DNA of 64,000 nucleotides from Klebsiella variicola. GTDB taxonomy: Bacteria; Pseudomonadota; Gammaproteobacteria; Enterobacterales; Enterobacteriaceae. Location of the stretch: assembly GCF_000828055.2 (NCBI RefSeq), contig NZ_CP010523.2:1674001-1738000 (forward strand), read 5' to 3'. The notes beneath the pieces were generated by a model. It was given only the letters and a program-made list of their open reading frames with translations. It was not told where the DNA came from and ran no database searches. The translations under genes and the position numbers were made by a program. Below are positions 26,711-34,567 of the stretch, piece after piece (within the stretch, counting starts at the first letter, position 1; every line of letters starts with the position of its first letter).

Positions 26711-27865
26711 ATGAAAATTGAATCTGTGAATGTCACCGTTTTCCAGTATCCCACTCGTCGGGTTTCCGACAGCGCCGGGCACTCCCATCCGGGGGCTGAA
26801 AGCATGGCCAAAATGGCGATGCTGACCATCACCGCTGATGATGGGGCGCAGGGTTTTTCGTTTGCGCCTCCGGAAGTCGTGCGCCCGTTCGTGGTGAATA
26901 CTTTTTTTCGCAAAGTGCTGGTGGGGCAGGACCCGTTTAACCGCGAGCGTATCTGGCAGGATCTTAACCACTGGCAGCGCGGCAGCGCACATCAGCTAAC
27001 GGAGCGCGCGCTGTCGTTTGTTGAACAAGCGCTGTGGGACCTGATTGGCCGCAGCCTCAGGATGCCGGTCTACAAGCTGCTTGGCGGCTATCGCGACACC
27101 GTCCCGGCTTACGGTAGCACCATGTGCGGCGACGATCTACCGGGCGGCCTGTCGACCCCGGAAGAGTATGCCGCCTTTGCCGAAAAGCTGGTCGCCCGCG
27201 GCTACAAGGCCATCAAACTGCACACCTGGATGCCGCCAATCTCTTTTGCGCCCAATCCCAAAATGGATATTAAAGCCTGCGCGGCGGTGCGCGAAGCGGT
27301 AGGGCCGGATATTGACCTGATGATTGATGGCTATCACTGGTACAGCCGCGCCGAGGCGCTGTGGATCGGCAAAGCGCTGGAAAAACTCAATTTCGCCTGG
27401 TTTGAAGAGCCGATGGAGGAGGATTCGATGTCCTCCTACGCGTGGCTGGCGGAAAACTTGTCGATTCCCATCGTCGGGCCGGAGAGCTTCGGCGGCAAGT
27501 ACCACATGCGCGCCGAATGGGTGAAAGCCGGAGCCTGCGACATTCTGCGCGCCGGCGCTAACGGCGTGGGGGGCATTACCCCGACCATGAAGGTGGCGGC
27601 GCTGGCGGAATCTTTCGGCATGGATTGCGAAGTCCACGGCAACGGCGCGGCAAGCCTGGCGGTGGTCGGCGCGATCCGTAACTGCCGTTGGTATGAGCGC
27701 GGCCTGCTGCATCCGTTCCTCGACTACGATGAACCGGCGGCCTATCTCAACAGCATTGTCGACCCGATGGATGATCAGGGATTTGTGCATTTATCACAAC
27801 GTCCGGGCCTCGGCGAAGACATTAATTTTGCGTATATCGAAGCCAATACCGTTAGCCACGACTGA
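26711..27865 (+). CDS. Mandelate racemase/muconate lactonizing enzyme family protein
   Basis: 384-residue enolase-superfamily enzyme of the mandelate racemase branch. An N-terminal capping domain covers about residues 1-120, followed by a TIM barrel. Three metal ligands are expected at D206 (DGYHW), E232 (FEEP) and E258 (GPES). A D277-H309 pair (CDIL, HGNG) is the general base dyad of the mandelate racemase group. The usual KxK at the end of strand 2 is read here as K169-L-H171, which is unusual, and residues H24 and H26 lie in the 20s specificity loop. The reaction is proton abstraction next to a carboxylate, most often sugar-acid dehydration; the substrate is unknown. It heads an operon with an ABC importer. 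The ATG at 26711 follows AAGGATTGAGC. Confidence 0.88.
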   Translation: MKIESVNVTVFQYPTRRVSDSAGHSHPGAESMAKMAMLTITADDGAQGFSFAPPEVVRPFVVNTFFRKVLVGQDPFNRERIWQDLNHWQRGSAHQLTERALSFVEQALWDLIGRSLRMPVYKLLGGYRDTVPAYGSTMCGDDLPGGLSTPEEYAAFAEKLVARGYKAIKLHTWMPPISFAPNPKMDIKACAAVREAVGPDIDLMIDGYHWYSRAEALWIGKALEKLNFAWFEEPMEEDSMSSYAWLAENLSIPIVGPESFGGKYHMRAEWVKAGACDILRAGANGVGGITPTMKVAALAESFGMDCEVHGNGAASLAVVGAIRNCRWYERGLLHPFLDYDEPAAYLNSIVDPMDDQGFVHLSQRPGLGEDINFAYIEANTVSHD

Positions 27866-27880
27866 TTTAAAAAAATAAAT

Positions 27881-27951
27881 GCCCGATGGCGCTGCGCTTA
27901 TCGAGCCTGCGGCCCGGTAGACCGGATAAGGCGAAAATGCCGCCATCCGGC
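27881..27951. repeat. REP pair within the enolase/ABC operon
   Basis: The sequence GCCCGATGGCGCTGCGCTTATC is a recognisable REP half. It is followed by a hairpin with arms CCGGAT (27922-27927) and ATCCGG (27945-27950). It sits in the 119-base gap between the enzyme gene and the binding-protein gene. Such elements often set different mRNA levels on their two sides. Confidence 0.8.
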
Positions 27952-27984
27952 AACATGTACCCTACAGTACAGGCAAACAGAGAT

Positions 27985-29607
27985 ATGAAAAAAACCTCCT
28001 TACTGGGAGCGTGTATTCTCGCGCTCGCCATGTCGATGGGGAGCGGAGAGGCGGTGGCGAAAACCCCGCCCGACCAGCTGATCATCGGGATGAATATGAA
28101 TAACCTGCTCACCCTTGACCCGGCGGCGATGACCGGTAACGAAGTGGTGGGGATCGTGGTCAACCTCTACGACTCGCTGGTGGAGCTGGACCCTGAGCAG
28201 CTCACCACCGTTAAGCCCGCGCTGGCGAAATCCTGGGATATCAGCCCCGACGGCAAAACCCTGACCTTTCATCTGCGCGACGACGTCAAGTTTCACTCCG
28301 GCAACCCGCTGACCGCCGCCGACGTCGTGTGGTCAATGCGGCGCATCCTGCACCTCAACCTGGCCCAGGCCTCGGTATGGAAATCCTATGGCTTCAGTAA
28401 GAAAAATATCGACAGCCAGGTCAGCGCGCCGGACCGCTTCACGGTGCAAATCGTATTACCCAAAGATAACGATCCGCAGCTGGTGATTTACTCGCTGGCG
28501 GCGCTGGGCAACCTCGGGGTGCTGGACAGTAAAACGGTGCAAAGCCACCAGCAGGATAACGATTGGGGCAACCGCTGGCTAACCACCCATGAAGCCGGTT
28601 CCGGGCCGTTTACGCTGGAAACCTGGCAGGCAAAAGAGGTGCTGCGCATGAAGCGCAATCCTGACTACTGGCGCGGCGAGGCGAAAATGAGCCGCGTGGT
28701 GCTGCGCCATTTCCAGGAGTCGCAAACTCTGCGCCTGATGATCGAAAAAGGCGACCTCGATATTGCCAACAACATGGCGGTTTCCGATATCAACGCCCTG
28801 CGCAGCGACCCGCAGCTGACCGTCGATGCGGTGCAGCGCGGCACCATGTACTACGTGGCGATGAGCATGAAAGAGGCGCACTTCGCCAATCCGAAAGTGC
28901 GCGAGGCGGTGCGCTATCTGATTGATTATCAAGGTATCAATAAAGCGCTGATGCCGGGCTACGGCGTGCTGCACCAGCGGCCGATTAAGGCGGGCATGCC
29001 ATCCACGCTGCCCGACCCTGGCTATAAGCTGGACGTGGCGCGGGCGAAAAAGCTGCTGGCGGAAGCAGGATATCCCAACGGCTTTGATACCACGCTGCGG
29101 GTACTCTCCGATCAGCCATTTCTTAACATCGCTATCGCCGTGCAGTCGACGCTGATGCAGGCGGGGATTAACGCCAAAATCATCACCGGCACCGGTAACC
29201 AGATCTACGGCGCGATGCGTGAGCGTAAATTTGACCTGCTGGTAGGTCGCGGCGGCAGCGGGATGGAGCCGCATCCTCACTCCAGCCTGCGCGCGCTGGT
29301 CTATAACCCGGATAACAGCGATAAGGCGCGTCTGACCAACTTCCAGGGATGGCGTACCGGTTTTTACGACCCGCAGCTTAATACGATGATTGACCAGGCC
29401 CTGCTGGAACGCGATCCGCAAAAACAGGTGGCTGACTACCAGGCCATCCAGACACGCTACGACCAGCTGGTTCCGGCTTTAATTCCGCTTTCGCAGATGG
29501 TTGATTCGGTCGTCGTGCGCAACGAGGTACGGGAGTATCAGCCGCACCCCTCCGCCACCACTTTTCTGCGTGACGTCTATAAAGTCCGCGAAGGAGAGAA
29601 AGGATGA
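27985..29607 (+). CDS. ABC importer family 5 substrate-binding protein
   Basis: 540-residue periplasmic solute-binding protein of the peptide/nickel/opine group (SBP_bac_5, DppA/OppA-like). A signal peptide covers about residues 1-26 (MKKTSLLGACILALAMSMG..AVA). The core reads LAKSWDISPDGKTLTFHLRDDVKFHSGNPLTAADVVWSMRR, a family hallmark, and VREAVRYLIDYQGINKALMPGYGVL is the hinge-proximal segment. There is no lipobox cysteine. The ATG at 27985 was chosen because it begins the signal peptide; upstream frame positions fall in the REP. The partner enzyme suggests a carboxylate-bearing substrate such as an opine, acyl amino acid or sugar acid rather than a plain peptide. Confidence 0.9.
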   Translation: MKKTSLLGACILALAMSMGSGEAVAKTPPDQLIIGMNMNNLLTLDPAAMTGNEVVGIVVNLYDSLVELDPEQLTTVKPALAKSWDISPDGKTLTFHLRDDVKFHSGNPLTAADVVWSMRRILHLNLAQASVWKSYGFSKKNIDSQVSAPDRFTVQIVLPKDNDPQLVIYSLAALGNLGVLDSKTVQSHQQDNDWGNRWLTTHEAGSGPFTLETWQAKEVLRMKRNPDYWRGEAKMSRVVLRHFQESQTLRLMIEKGDLDIANNMAVSDINALRSDPQLTVDAVQRGTMYYVAMSMKEAHFANPKVREAVRYLIDYQGINKALMPGYGVLHQRPIKAGMPSTLPDPGYKLDVARAKKLLAEAGYPNGFDTTLRVLSDQPFLNIAIAVQSTLMQAGINAKIITGTGNQIYGAMRERKFDLLVGRGGSGMEPHPHSSLRALVYNPDNSDKARLTNFQGWRTGFYDPQLNTMIDQALLERDPQKQVADYQAIQTRYDQLVPALIPLSQMVDSVVVRNEVREYQPHPSATTFLRDVYKVREGEKG

Positions 29608-30641
29608 GTACCGCAATCCTTGCGCCCGGCTCACGCGGCCGGCGCTTATCCAAACGGCTACTGCAGGTGGTGATTACGCTGTTCGGCCTGCTGCTGCTGA
29701 CCTTTACCATTGGCCGCGTCATGCCCATCGACCCGGTGCTGGCGATTGTCGGCCCGGATGCTGACCAGAGCACCTATCAGCAGGTTTACCAGCAGCTGGG
29801 GTTTGATAAATCGCTGACCACCCAGTTTGGTATCTATTTCGTCAACCTGCTGCACGGCGATCTGGGCAATGCGCTGCTGACCGGGAAACCGGTGGTGGAC
29901 GATATTATCCGCGTCTTCCCGGCCACCATGGAGCTGGCAACGATGGCGATTATTGTCGGCGCGGGTCTTGGTATTCCGCTGGGCGTGTTGGCGGCGGCGC
30001 GGCGCAATAGCGTCTCCGATTATGTGGTACGCATTATCAGCCTGGCGGGCTACTCGACGCCGATCTTCTGGGTCGGAATGATGGGACTGCTGGTGTTCTA
30101 TGCCTGGCTTGGCTGGGTAGGCGGCGCCGGGAGGGTAGATCTCGGGCTGGATGGTGTGGTGCCGCGCCGCACCGGCCTGATGACCGTTGATGCGCTGCTG
30201 GCAGGCAACGGCCAGGTGTTCTGGAACGCCATTAATCATCTGATTCTTCCCGCCTCGCTGCTGGGTTTTCACTCGCTGGCTTATATCAGCCGTATGACCC
30301 GCAGCTTTATGCTGGCCCAGCTGTCGCAGGAGTTCATTATTACCGCGCGGGTGAAAGGGCTGACCGAGCGTCAGGTTATCTGGAACCATGCGTTTCGTAA
30401 CATCCTCGTGCAGCTGCTGACGGTAGTGGCGCTGGCCTACGGCGCGCTGCTGGAAGGCGCGGTGCTGATTGAAACCGTCTTCTCATGGCCGGGTTTCGGC
30501 TCCTACCTTACCGGTAGCCTGCTGCTGGGCGATATGAATGCGGTGATGGGCTGCGTGCTGCTGGTGGGCGCGATCTTCGTGATGCTCAACCTGCTCTCCG
30601 ACATGCTGTATCAATTCTTTGACCCGAGGACAAAATCATGA
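29604..30641 (+). CDS. ABC importer permease, DppB type
   Basis: 345-residue inner-membrane permease with about six segments. The N-terminal LFGLLLLTFTIGRVMPIDPV and the cytoplasmic EAA loop (FIITARVKGLTERQVIWNHAFRN) identify the first permease of dipeptide-type importers. The GA-L-GAVLIETVFSWPGFG segment near the end is diagnostic of the family. It overlaps the binding-protein gene by 4 bases and the second permease by 4 bases, indicating translational coupling. Confidence 0.92.
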   Translation: MSTAILAPGSRGRRLSKRLLQVVITLFGLLLLTFTIGRVMPIDPVLAIVGPDADQSTYQQVYQQLGFDKSLTTQFGIYFVNLLHGDLGNALLTGKPVVDDIIRVFPATMELATMAIIVGAGLGIPLGVLAAARRNSVSDYVVRIISLAGYSTPIFWVGMMGLLVFYAWLGWVGGAGRVDLGLDGVVPRRTGLMTVDALLAGNGQVFWNAINHLILPASLLGFHSLAYISRMTRSFMLAQLSQEFIITARVKGLTERQVIWNHAFRNILVQLLTVVALAYGALLEGAVLIETVFSWPGFGSYLTGSLLLGDMNAVMGCVLLVGAIFVMLNLLSDMLYQFFDPRTKS

Positions 30642-31543
30642 CCGTTTCTCTGGATTCGCCGCTTTCGGGCGGTGCGGGCGAAGGCCGTCAGCGGCTGCAA
30701 CGCGCGGCGGCGCGGGCCGTCGGGTTTATCGGCAAAATGGCGCGCAATCCGCTCACGGCCATCGGCGGAGGCATTATCTTTCTGCTGCTGGTGGTGGCGA
30801 TTTTCGCGCCGCTGATTGCGCCTTATAACCCGCTGGTACAGGACCTGAATAGTGCGCTGGTCGCGCCGAATACACAGCACTGGTTCGGCACCGATGAGTT
30901 TGGCCGGGATATCTTTAGTCGCCTGGTGTACGGCTCCCGCATCACGCTCTATATCGTGCTGCTGGTCTCGGTGACTGTCGGTCCGCTCGGGCTGCTGCTG
31001 GGCGTCAGCGCTGGCTATTTCGGCGGTAAAGTCGATATGGTGCTGATGCGCGTCACCGATATTTTCATCTCCTTCCCGAGTCTGGTCCTGGCGCTGGCGT
31101 TTGTCGCCGCTTTAGGACCGGGGCTGGAGCACGTGGTTATCGCCATCACGCTGACCGCCTGGCCGCCGATTGCCCGTCTGGCGCGCGCCGAAACGCTCTC
31201 TCTGCGCCAGGCCGATTTTATCTCCGCCGTGCGTCTGCAGGGCGCTTCATCGGCCCGCGTCCTCTGGCGCCATATCGTGCCGCTGTGTCTGCCCTCGGTC
31301 ATTATCCGTATCACCATGAATATGGCCGGGATCATTCTGACCGCGGCCGGCCTCGGCTTTCTCGGCCTCGGCGCGCAGCCGCCAGAGCCGGAGTGGGGAG
31401 CGATGATCTCCAGCGGGCGCACTTATATGATGGAGTGCTGGTGGGTCGTAACCATTCCGGGGCTGGCGATTCTGATCAATAGCTTAGCGTTCAACTTCTT
31501 AGGAGATGGCCTACGTGACATCCTCGATCCCCGCAGTGAATAA
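30638..31543 (+). CDS. ABC importer permease, DppC type
   Basis: 301-residue second permease. The N-terminal OppC-type domain ([33 protein letters not shown]) is followed by [21 protein letters not shown] and the EAA loop region [24 protein letters not shown], all typical of DppC. The C-terminus [17 protein letters not shown]-like ([17 protein letters not shown]) is a hallmark of the family. Its last bases overlap the start of the first ATPase gene. Confidence 0.92.
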   Translation: MTVSLDSPLSGGAGEGRQRLQRAAARAVGFIGKMARNPLTAIGGGIIFLLLVVAIFAPLIAPYNPLVQDLNSALVAPNTQHWFGTDEFGRDIFSRLVYGSRITLYIVLLVSVTVGPLGLLLGVSAGYFGGKVDMVLMRVTDIFISFPSLVLALAFVAALGPGLEHVVIAITLTAWPPIARLARAETLSLRQADFISAVRLQGASSARVLWRHIVPLCLPSVIIRITMNMAGIILTAAGLGFLGLGAQPPEPEWGAMISSGRTYMMECWWVVTIPGLAILINSLAFNFLGDGLRDILDPRSE

Positions 31544-32378
31544 TGTACCGCTGCTCGACGTGCGCGATCTGTGCGTCGACTTTGTTAACGGTAGCGCGGT
31601 GACCCACGCCGTACGCGGCGTCTCCTTCCAGCTGGGGCATGAGAAGCTGGCCATTGTCGGCGAGTCCGGTTCGGGTAAGTCCACCGTTGGGCGCGCGCTG
31701 CTGCAGCTGCATCCGAAAAAGGCCCGCGTCAGCGCCAGCCGGATGCAGTTTGCCGACCTCGATCTGCAGCATCTAAGCGAAGCGCAGATGCGCGGCGTAC
31801 GCGGCAAACGTATCTCTATGATTATGCAGGACCCGAAATATTCGCTTAATCCGGTGGTCTGCGTGGGTAAGCAAATCGCCGAGGCCTGGCTTACTCATCA
31901 TCCCGGGCGCAAAGATGAGGCGAAAGCCAGGGCGCTGGAGATGCTGAAGGTGGTGCGTATTCGCCAGCCGGAGCGCGTTTATCAGCTTTATCCGCATGAA
32001 ATATCCGGCGGACAGGGGCAGCGCATCATGATCGCCATGATGCTGATTACCGACCCGGAACTGATCATTGCCGATGAGCCCACCTCCGCGCTGGACGTGT
32101 CGGTGCGCCTGCAGGTGCTGGGCCTGTTGGATGACCTGGTTCAGTCGCGCGGGCTGGGGCTGATTTTTATCAGCCACGATATCAACCTGGTGCGCAGCTT
32201 CTGCGACCGCGTACTGGTGATGTACGCCGGACGGGTAGTGGAGTCCATCGCCGCTAAAGATCTCGATAACGCCCGTCACCCCTACACTCAGGGATTGATT
32301 AACTCGCTGCCGGATATGCTGCATCGTCGCCCGATACTGCCGGTGCTGCAGCGTCAGGCCAGCTGGTTAACGGATTAA
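31515..32378 (+). CDS. ABC importer ATPase, DppD type
   Basis: 287-residue ATPase. Walker A is GESGSGKST, the signature is ISGGQGQR, Walker B is [12 protein letters not shown], and the H-loop is ISHDINL. The C-terminal oligopeptide/dipeptide transporter tail ([14 protein letters not shown]) is short. The GTG at 31515 was chosen because AGGAG lies at 31501-31505 at normal spacing; an ATG at 31506 directly adjoins that site and would add three residues. The gene overlaps the second permease gene by 29 bases. Confidence 0.9.
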   Translation: MTSSIPAVNNVPLLDVRDLCVDFVNGSAVTHAVRGVSFQLGHEKLAIVGESGSGKSTVGRALLQLHPKKARVSASRMQFADLDLQHLSEAQMRGVRGKRISMIMQDPKYSLNPVVCVGKQIAEAWLTHHPGRKDEAKARALEMLKVVRIRQPERVYQLYPHEISGGQGQRIMIAMMLITDPELIIADEPTSALDVSVRLQVLGLLDDLVQSRGLGLIFISHDINLVRSFCDRVLVMYAGRVVESIAAKDLDNARHPYTQGLINSLPDMLHRRPILPVLQRQASWLTD

Positions 32379-32388
32379 GGAGCGGATA

Positions 32389-33162
32389 ATGATTGAAGTT
32401 CAACATCTCAACCTCGCGTTTGGCGAGGGGGAGAAGCGTAACCAGGTGCTGTATGACGTCAGTTTCCACGCTAAGCCCGGCGAGATCTACGGTCTGGTAG
32501 GAGAGTCCGGTTCCAGTAAAACGACGGTGCTCAAGTGCCTGGCGGGGCTGTTTACCCACTGGCAGGGGGAACTGACCATCGATGCTCAGCCCTTAGGGCA
32601 TGAAATTAGCCGCGAGCGCTGCCGTCAGGTGCAGATGGTATTTCAGGACCCCTACGGATCGCTGCATCCCCGTCACACCATTGGCGATATCCTCGAAGAG
32701 CCGCTGCAGATCCATCGTTTCAATGACCGCGACCGGCGGATCAATGCGCTGCTGGATAAAGTTGGCCTCAACCGCGCTTTTCGTGAGCGCTATCCGCATC
32801 AGCTCTCCGGCGGGCAGCGGCAGCGCGTGGCGATAGCCAGAGCGCTGATTCTTGAGCCACAGGTGCTGCTGCTGGATGAGCCGACGTCGGCGCTGGATGT
32901 GTCGGTGCAGGCTGAGATCCTTAACCTGCTGGCGGAATTGCAGCGGGAGGCGAAGCTCACTTACCTGATGGTCACCCACGATCTCGGGGTTATTGCCCAC
33001 TTATGCCAGAAAGTGGCGGTGATGCAGTACGGGAAGATCCTCGAAACCCTGACGGTCGATGCGTTGGTCAGCGGCGAGGCGCGGACGGCCTATACGCAGA
33101 TGCTGGTTAACGCCAGTCGGCAATATACGCGCGAAATGGCGCGCGAGGTGGCGGACTACTAA
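32389..33162 (+). CDS. ABC importer ATPase, DppF type, with altered Walker A
   Basis: 257-residue second ATPase. The signature is LSGGQRQRVAIARAL, Walker B is [12 protein letters not shown], and the Q-loop is VFQDPYGSLHPRHT. The Walker A reads G-E-S-G-S-S-K-T-T: the glycine normally in front of the lysine is serine (AGT codon). The change is clear in the DNA and the rest of the protein is intact, so this may be a weakened or asymmetric nucleotide site. It is the last gene of the operon; the start follows AAGGAGCGGATA. About 240 bases without a gene follow, with no strong terminator seen. Confidence 0.9.
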   Translation: MIEVQHLNLAFGEGEKRNQVLYDVSFHAKPGEIYGLVGESGSSKTTVLKCLAGLFTHWQGELTIDAQPLGHEISRERCRQVQMVFQDPYGSLHPRHTIGDILEEPLQIHRFNDRDRRINALLDKVGLNRAFRERYPHQLSGGQRQRVAIARALILEPQVLLLDEPTSALDVSVQAEILNLLAELQREAKLTYLMVTHDLGVIAHLCQKVAVMQYGKILETLTVDALVSGEARTAYTQMLVNASRQYTREMAREVADY

Positions 33163-33401
33163 GCTTGATGGCGCATTGTCTCACGGCAGATGCGCCCATT
33201 TTAATGGGTAATTATTTGATATTATGTGAGTTTGAGGTTGTAGATATCGTCTATTAATGTAAGTGCGGTGTTTGGATCGATATCCTGCCCAGGTTTTTCC
33301 GGCAGCCGCAGGTGCCGTTTTACCTTAACATTCAGAGGCTCAATCAACGAACCCGGCTGCTGTATACCAGCCGGGCGCCGTCTTTGCTTTGCGAAGCCTG
33401 A

Positions 33402-34325
33402 TCAACGTAGCAGCGGGCAGTCGGGCGGCAGCCGGCAGCGCAGGGCCGCCGGTAACAGCTCCATGCGGAAGGTTTTGCCGCTGAGCGGCTCGCCGTCGAG
33501 GTTAAACGTCATCTCATGGGGCGCGGTTATTTCAAACCACGAGGAGACACCGTCAACAATATTCGGCGAGTTTTCCGGATTCGCCAGGGTGCTGAACAGG
33601 GCAGGGATCAGCTCTTCGCCGGTGAAAATGCGCAGATGCAGCAGGCCATCGTTAATCAACGCCTCCGGGCACAGCTGCTGGCCGCCGCCGGCCTGGCGGC
33701 CGTTGCCGATGCCGATGACCAGCGCATCGCCCTGCCAGTGAAAGTTCTCCCCGCGGATCTCGCAGCGGTCCGGCTTCAGGGTATCCATACGCATCAGACC
33801 ATGGATTAAATAAGAGACACCGCCGAGCGCGGCTTTGAGTTTTTCCGGCGTTTCGGTGGTGATTCGGGTGCCGAACCCGCCGGTCGCCATATTAATAAAG
33901 CCGGTTTTATCATTCACCCGGGCGATATCTATCGGCACATCGCGGCCGACGATCGCCAGCTTGAGGGCGCTGGCCAGATCCTGCGGAATGCCGACGCTGG
34001 TGGCAAAGTCGTTGGCCGTGCCCAGCGGTAAAATCCCCAGCGCCATCTTGCTACCGCGCTCCACCAGCGCCATCTTGCTACCGCGCTCCACCAGCGCGGT
34101 CGCCACTTCATTAATGGTGCCGTCGCCGCCGCCGGCGATCACCGTTTCAACGTTCAGCTGCAGGGCTTCATCGATAAACCGCACGGCATCGCCCTTTTCC
34201 CAGGTGACGCGGACGTGAATATCGATCCCTTCGTCGCGTAACAGGTTAACCGCCTCGCGTAACTGCGGTTCATTGGCACCTTTGCCGTTAAGGATCAGTA
34301 AGCTGGCAGGAAACGTAGACATCAT
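33402..34325 (-). CDS. yegS: YegS lipid kinase-like protein with a 27-bp internal duplication
   Basis: 307-residue diacylglycerol-kinase-fold protein, homologous to E. coli YegS, which phosphorylates phosphatidylglycerol in vitro. The nucleotide loop [10 protein letters not shown] is near residue 66 and [12 protein letters not shown] follows. Between them the nine residues ALVERGSKM occur twice in a row, which makes the protein longer than the 299-residue E. coli form. The C-terminus [14 protein letters not shown] is conserved. Start candidates TTG, ATG and ATG are adjacent (34328, 34325 and 34322); 34325 fits best with AAAGG upstream. Confidence 0.93.
   Translation of the reverse strand: MMSTFPASLLILNGKGANEPQLREAVNLLRDEGIDIHVRVTWEKGDAVRFIDEALQLNVETVIAGGGDGTINEVATALVERGSKMALVERGSKMALGILPLGTANDFATSVGIPQDLASALKLAIVGRDVPIDIARVNDKTGFINMATGGFGTRITTETPEKLKAALGGVSYLIHGLMRMDTLKPDRCEIRGENFHWQGDALVIGIGNGRQAGGGQQLCPEALINDGLLHLRIFTGEELIPALFSTLANPENSPNIVDGVSSWFEITAPHEMTFNLDGEPLSGKTFRMELLPAALRCRLPPDCPLLR
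34037..34090. repeat. 27-bp perfect tandem duplication within yegS
   Basis: Two identical 27-base units lie head to tail at 34037-34063 and 34064-34090, and the next bases (ccagcgc) continue the pattern. The frame is kept, giving a duplicated nine-residue segment between the two nucleotide-binding motifs of YegS. Confidence 0.95.
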
Positions 34326-34396
34326 CAAGGGAACCTTTATTGCTTAATGTTGCATAAAGTGTACCGCATGACGCAAGCGAAGACCGGAGGAGAGGC

Positions 34397-34483
34397 AAAA
34401 AAATAAGCCCGCGTAAGGGAGATTACGCAGGCTAAGGAGGTGGTTCCTGGTACAACTAGCATTTATGGGTTATGTTTTTCAGC
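34397..34483 (-). ncRNA. cyaR: CyaR small RNA
   Basis: Read on the minus strand, the RNA begins GCTGAAAAACATAACCC, contains the seed region TACCAGGAACCACCTCC that pairs with target leaders (ompX, luxS, nadE in E. coli), and ends in a stem GCCTGCGTAA..TTACGCGGGC followed by TTATTTTTTT. The position, next to yegQ (trhP) and yegS, is that of E. coli CyaR. It is an Hfq-dependent repressor activated by Crp. Small differences from the E. coli RNA, as I recall it, include a paired T-A to C-G change in the terminator stem. Confidence 0.95.
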
Positions 34484-34490
34484 GAAATGG

Positions 34491-34536
34491 ATGATACCTG
34501 TTTCGATCGAAACGGTATGTGATCCGATTCTAATAT
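34491..34536 (-). promoter_or_regulatory. cyaR promoter with Crp site
   Basis: On the minus strand a TATCAT -10 box (34491-34496) lies just upstream of the RNA start at 34483. A Crp-like site with the half TGTGA at 34518-34522 is centred about 42 bases upstream of the start. This is the class II position expected for Crp activation and agrees with the known cAMP control of CyaR. Confidence 0.7.
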
Positions 34537-34567
34537 CCTTACATCATGAAAAAATAACGCAAATTAA

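Noticed and set aside
31506-31514. ATG at 31506 as start of the first ATPase gene
   Set aside because: AGGAG directly abuts this ATG, leaving no spacing; the GTG at 31515 has normal spacing. The difference is only three residues.
33352-33375. CCCGGCTG..CAGCCGGG hairpin as terminator of yegS or the ABC operon
   Set aside because: The stem is real, but no T tract follows on either strand, so I did not list it as a terminator.
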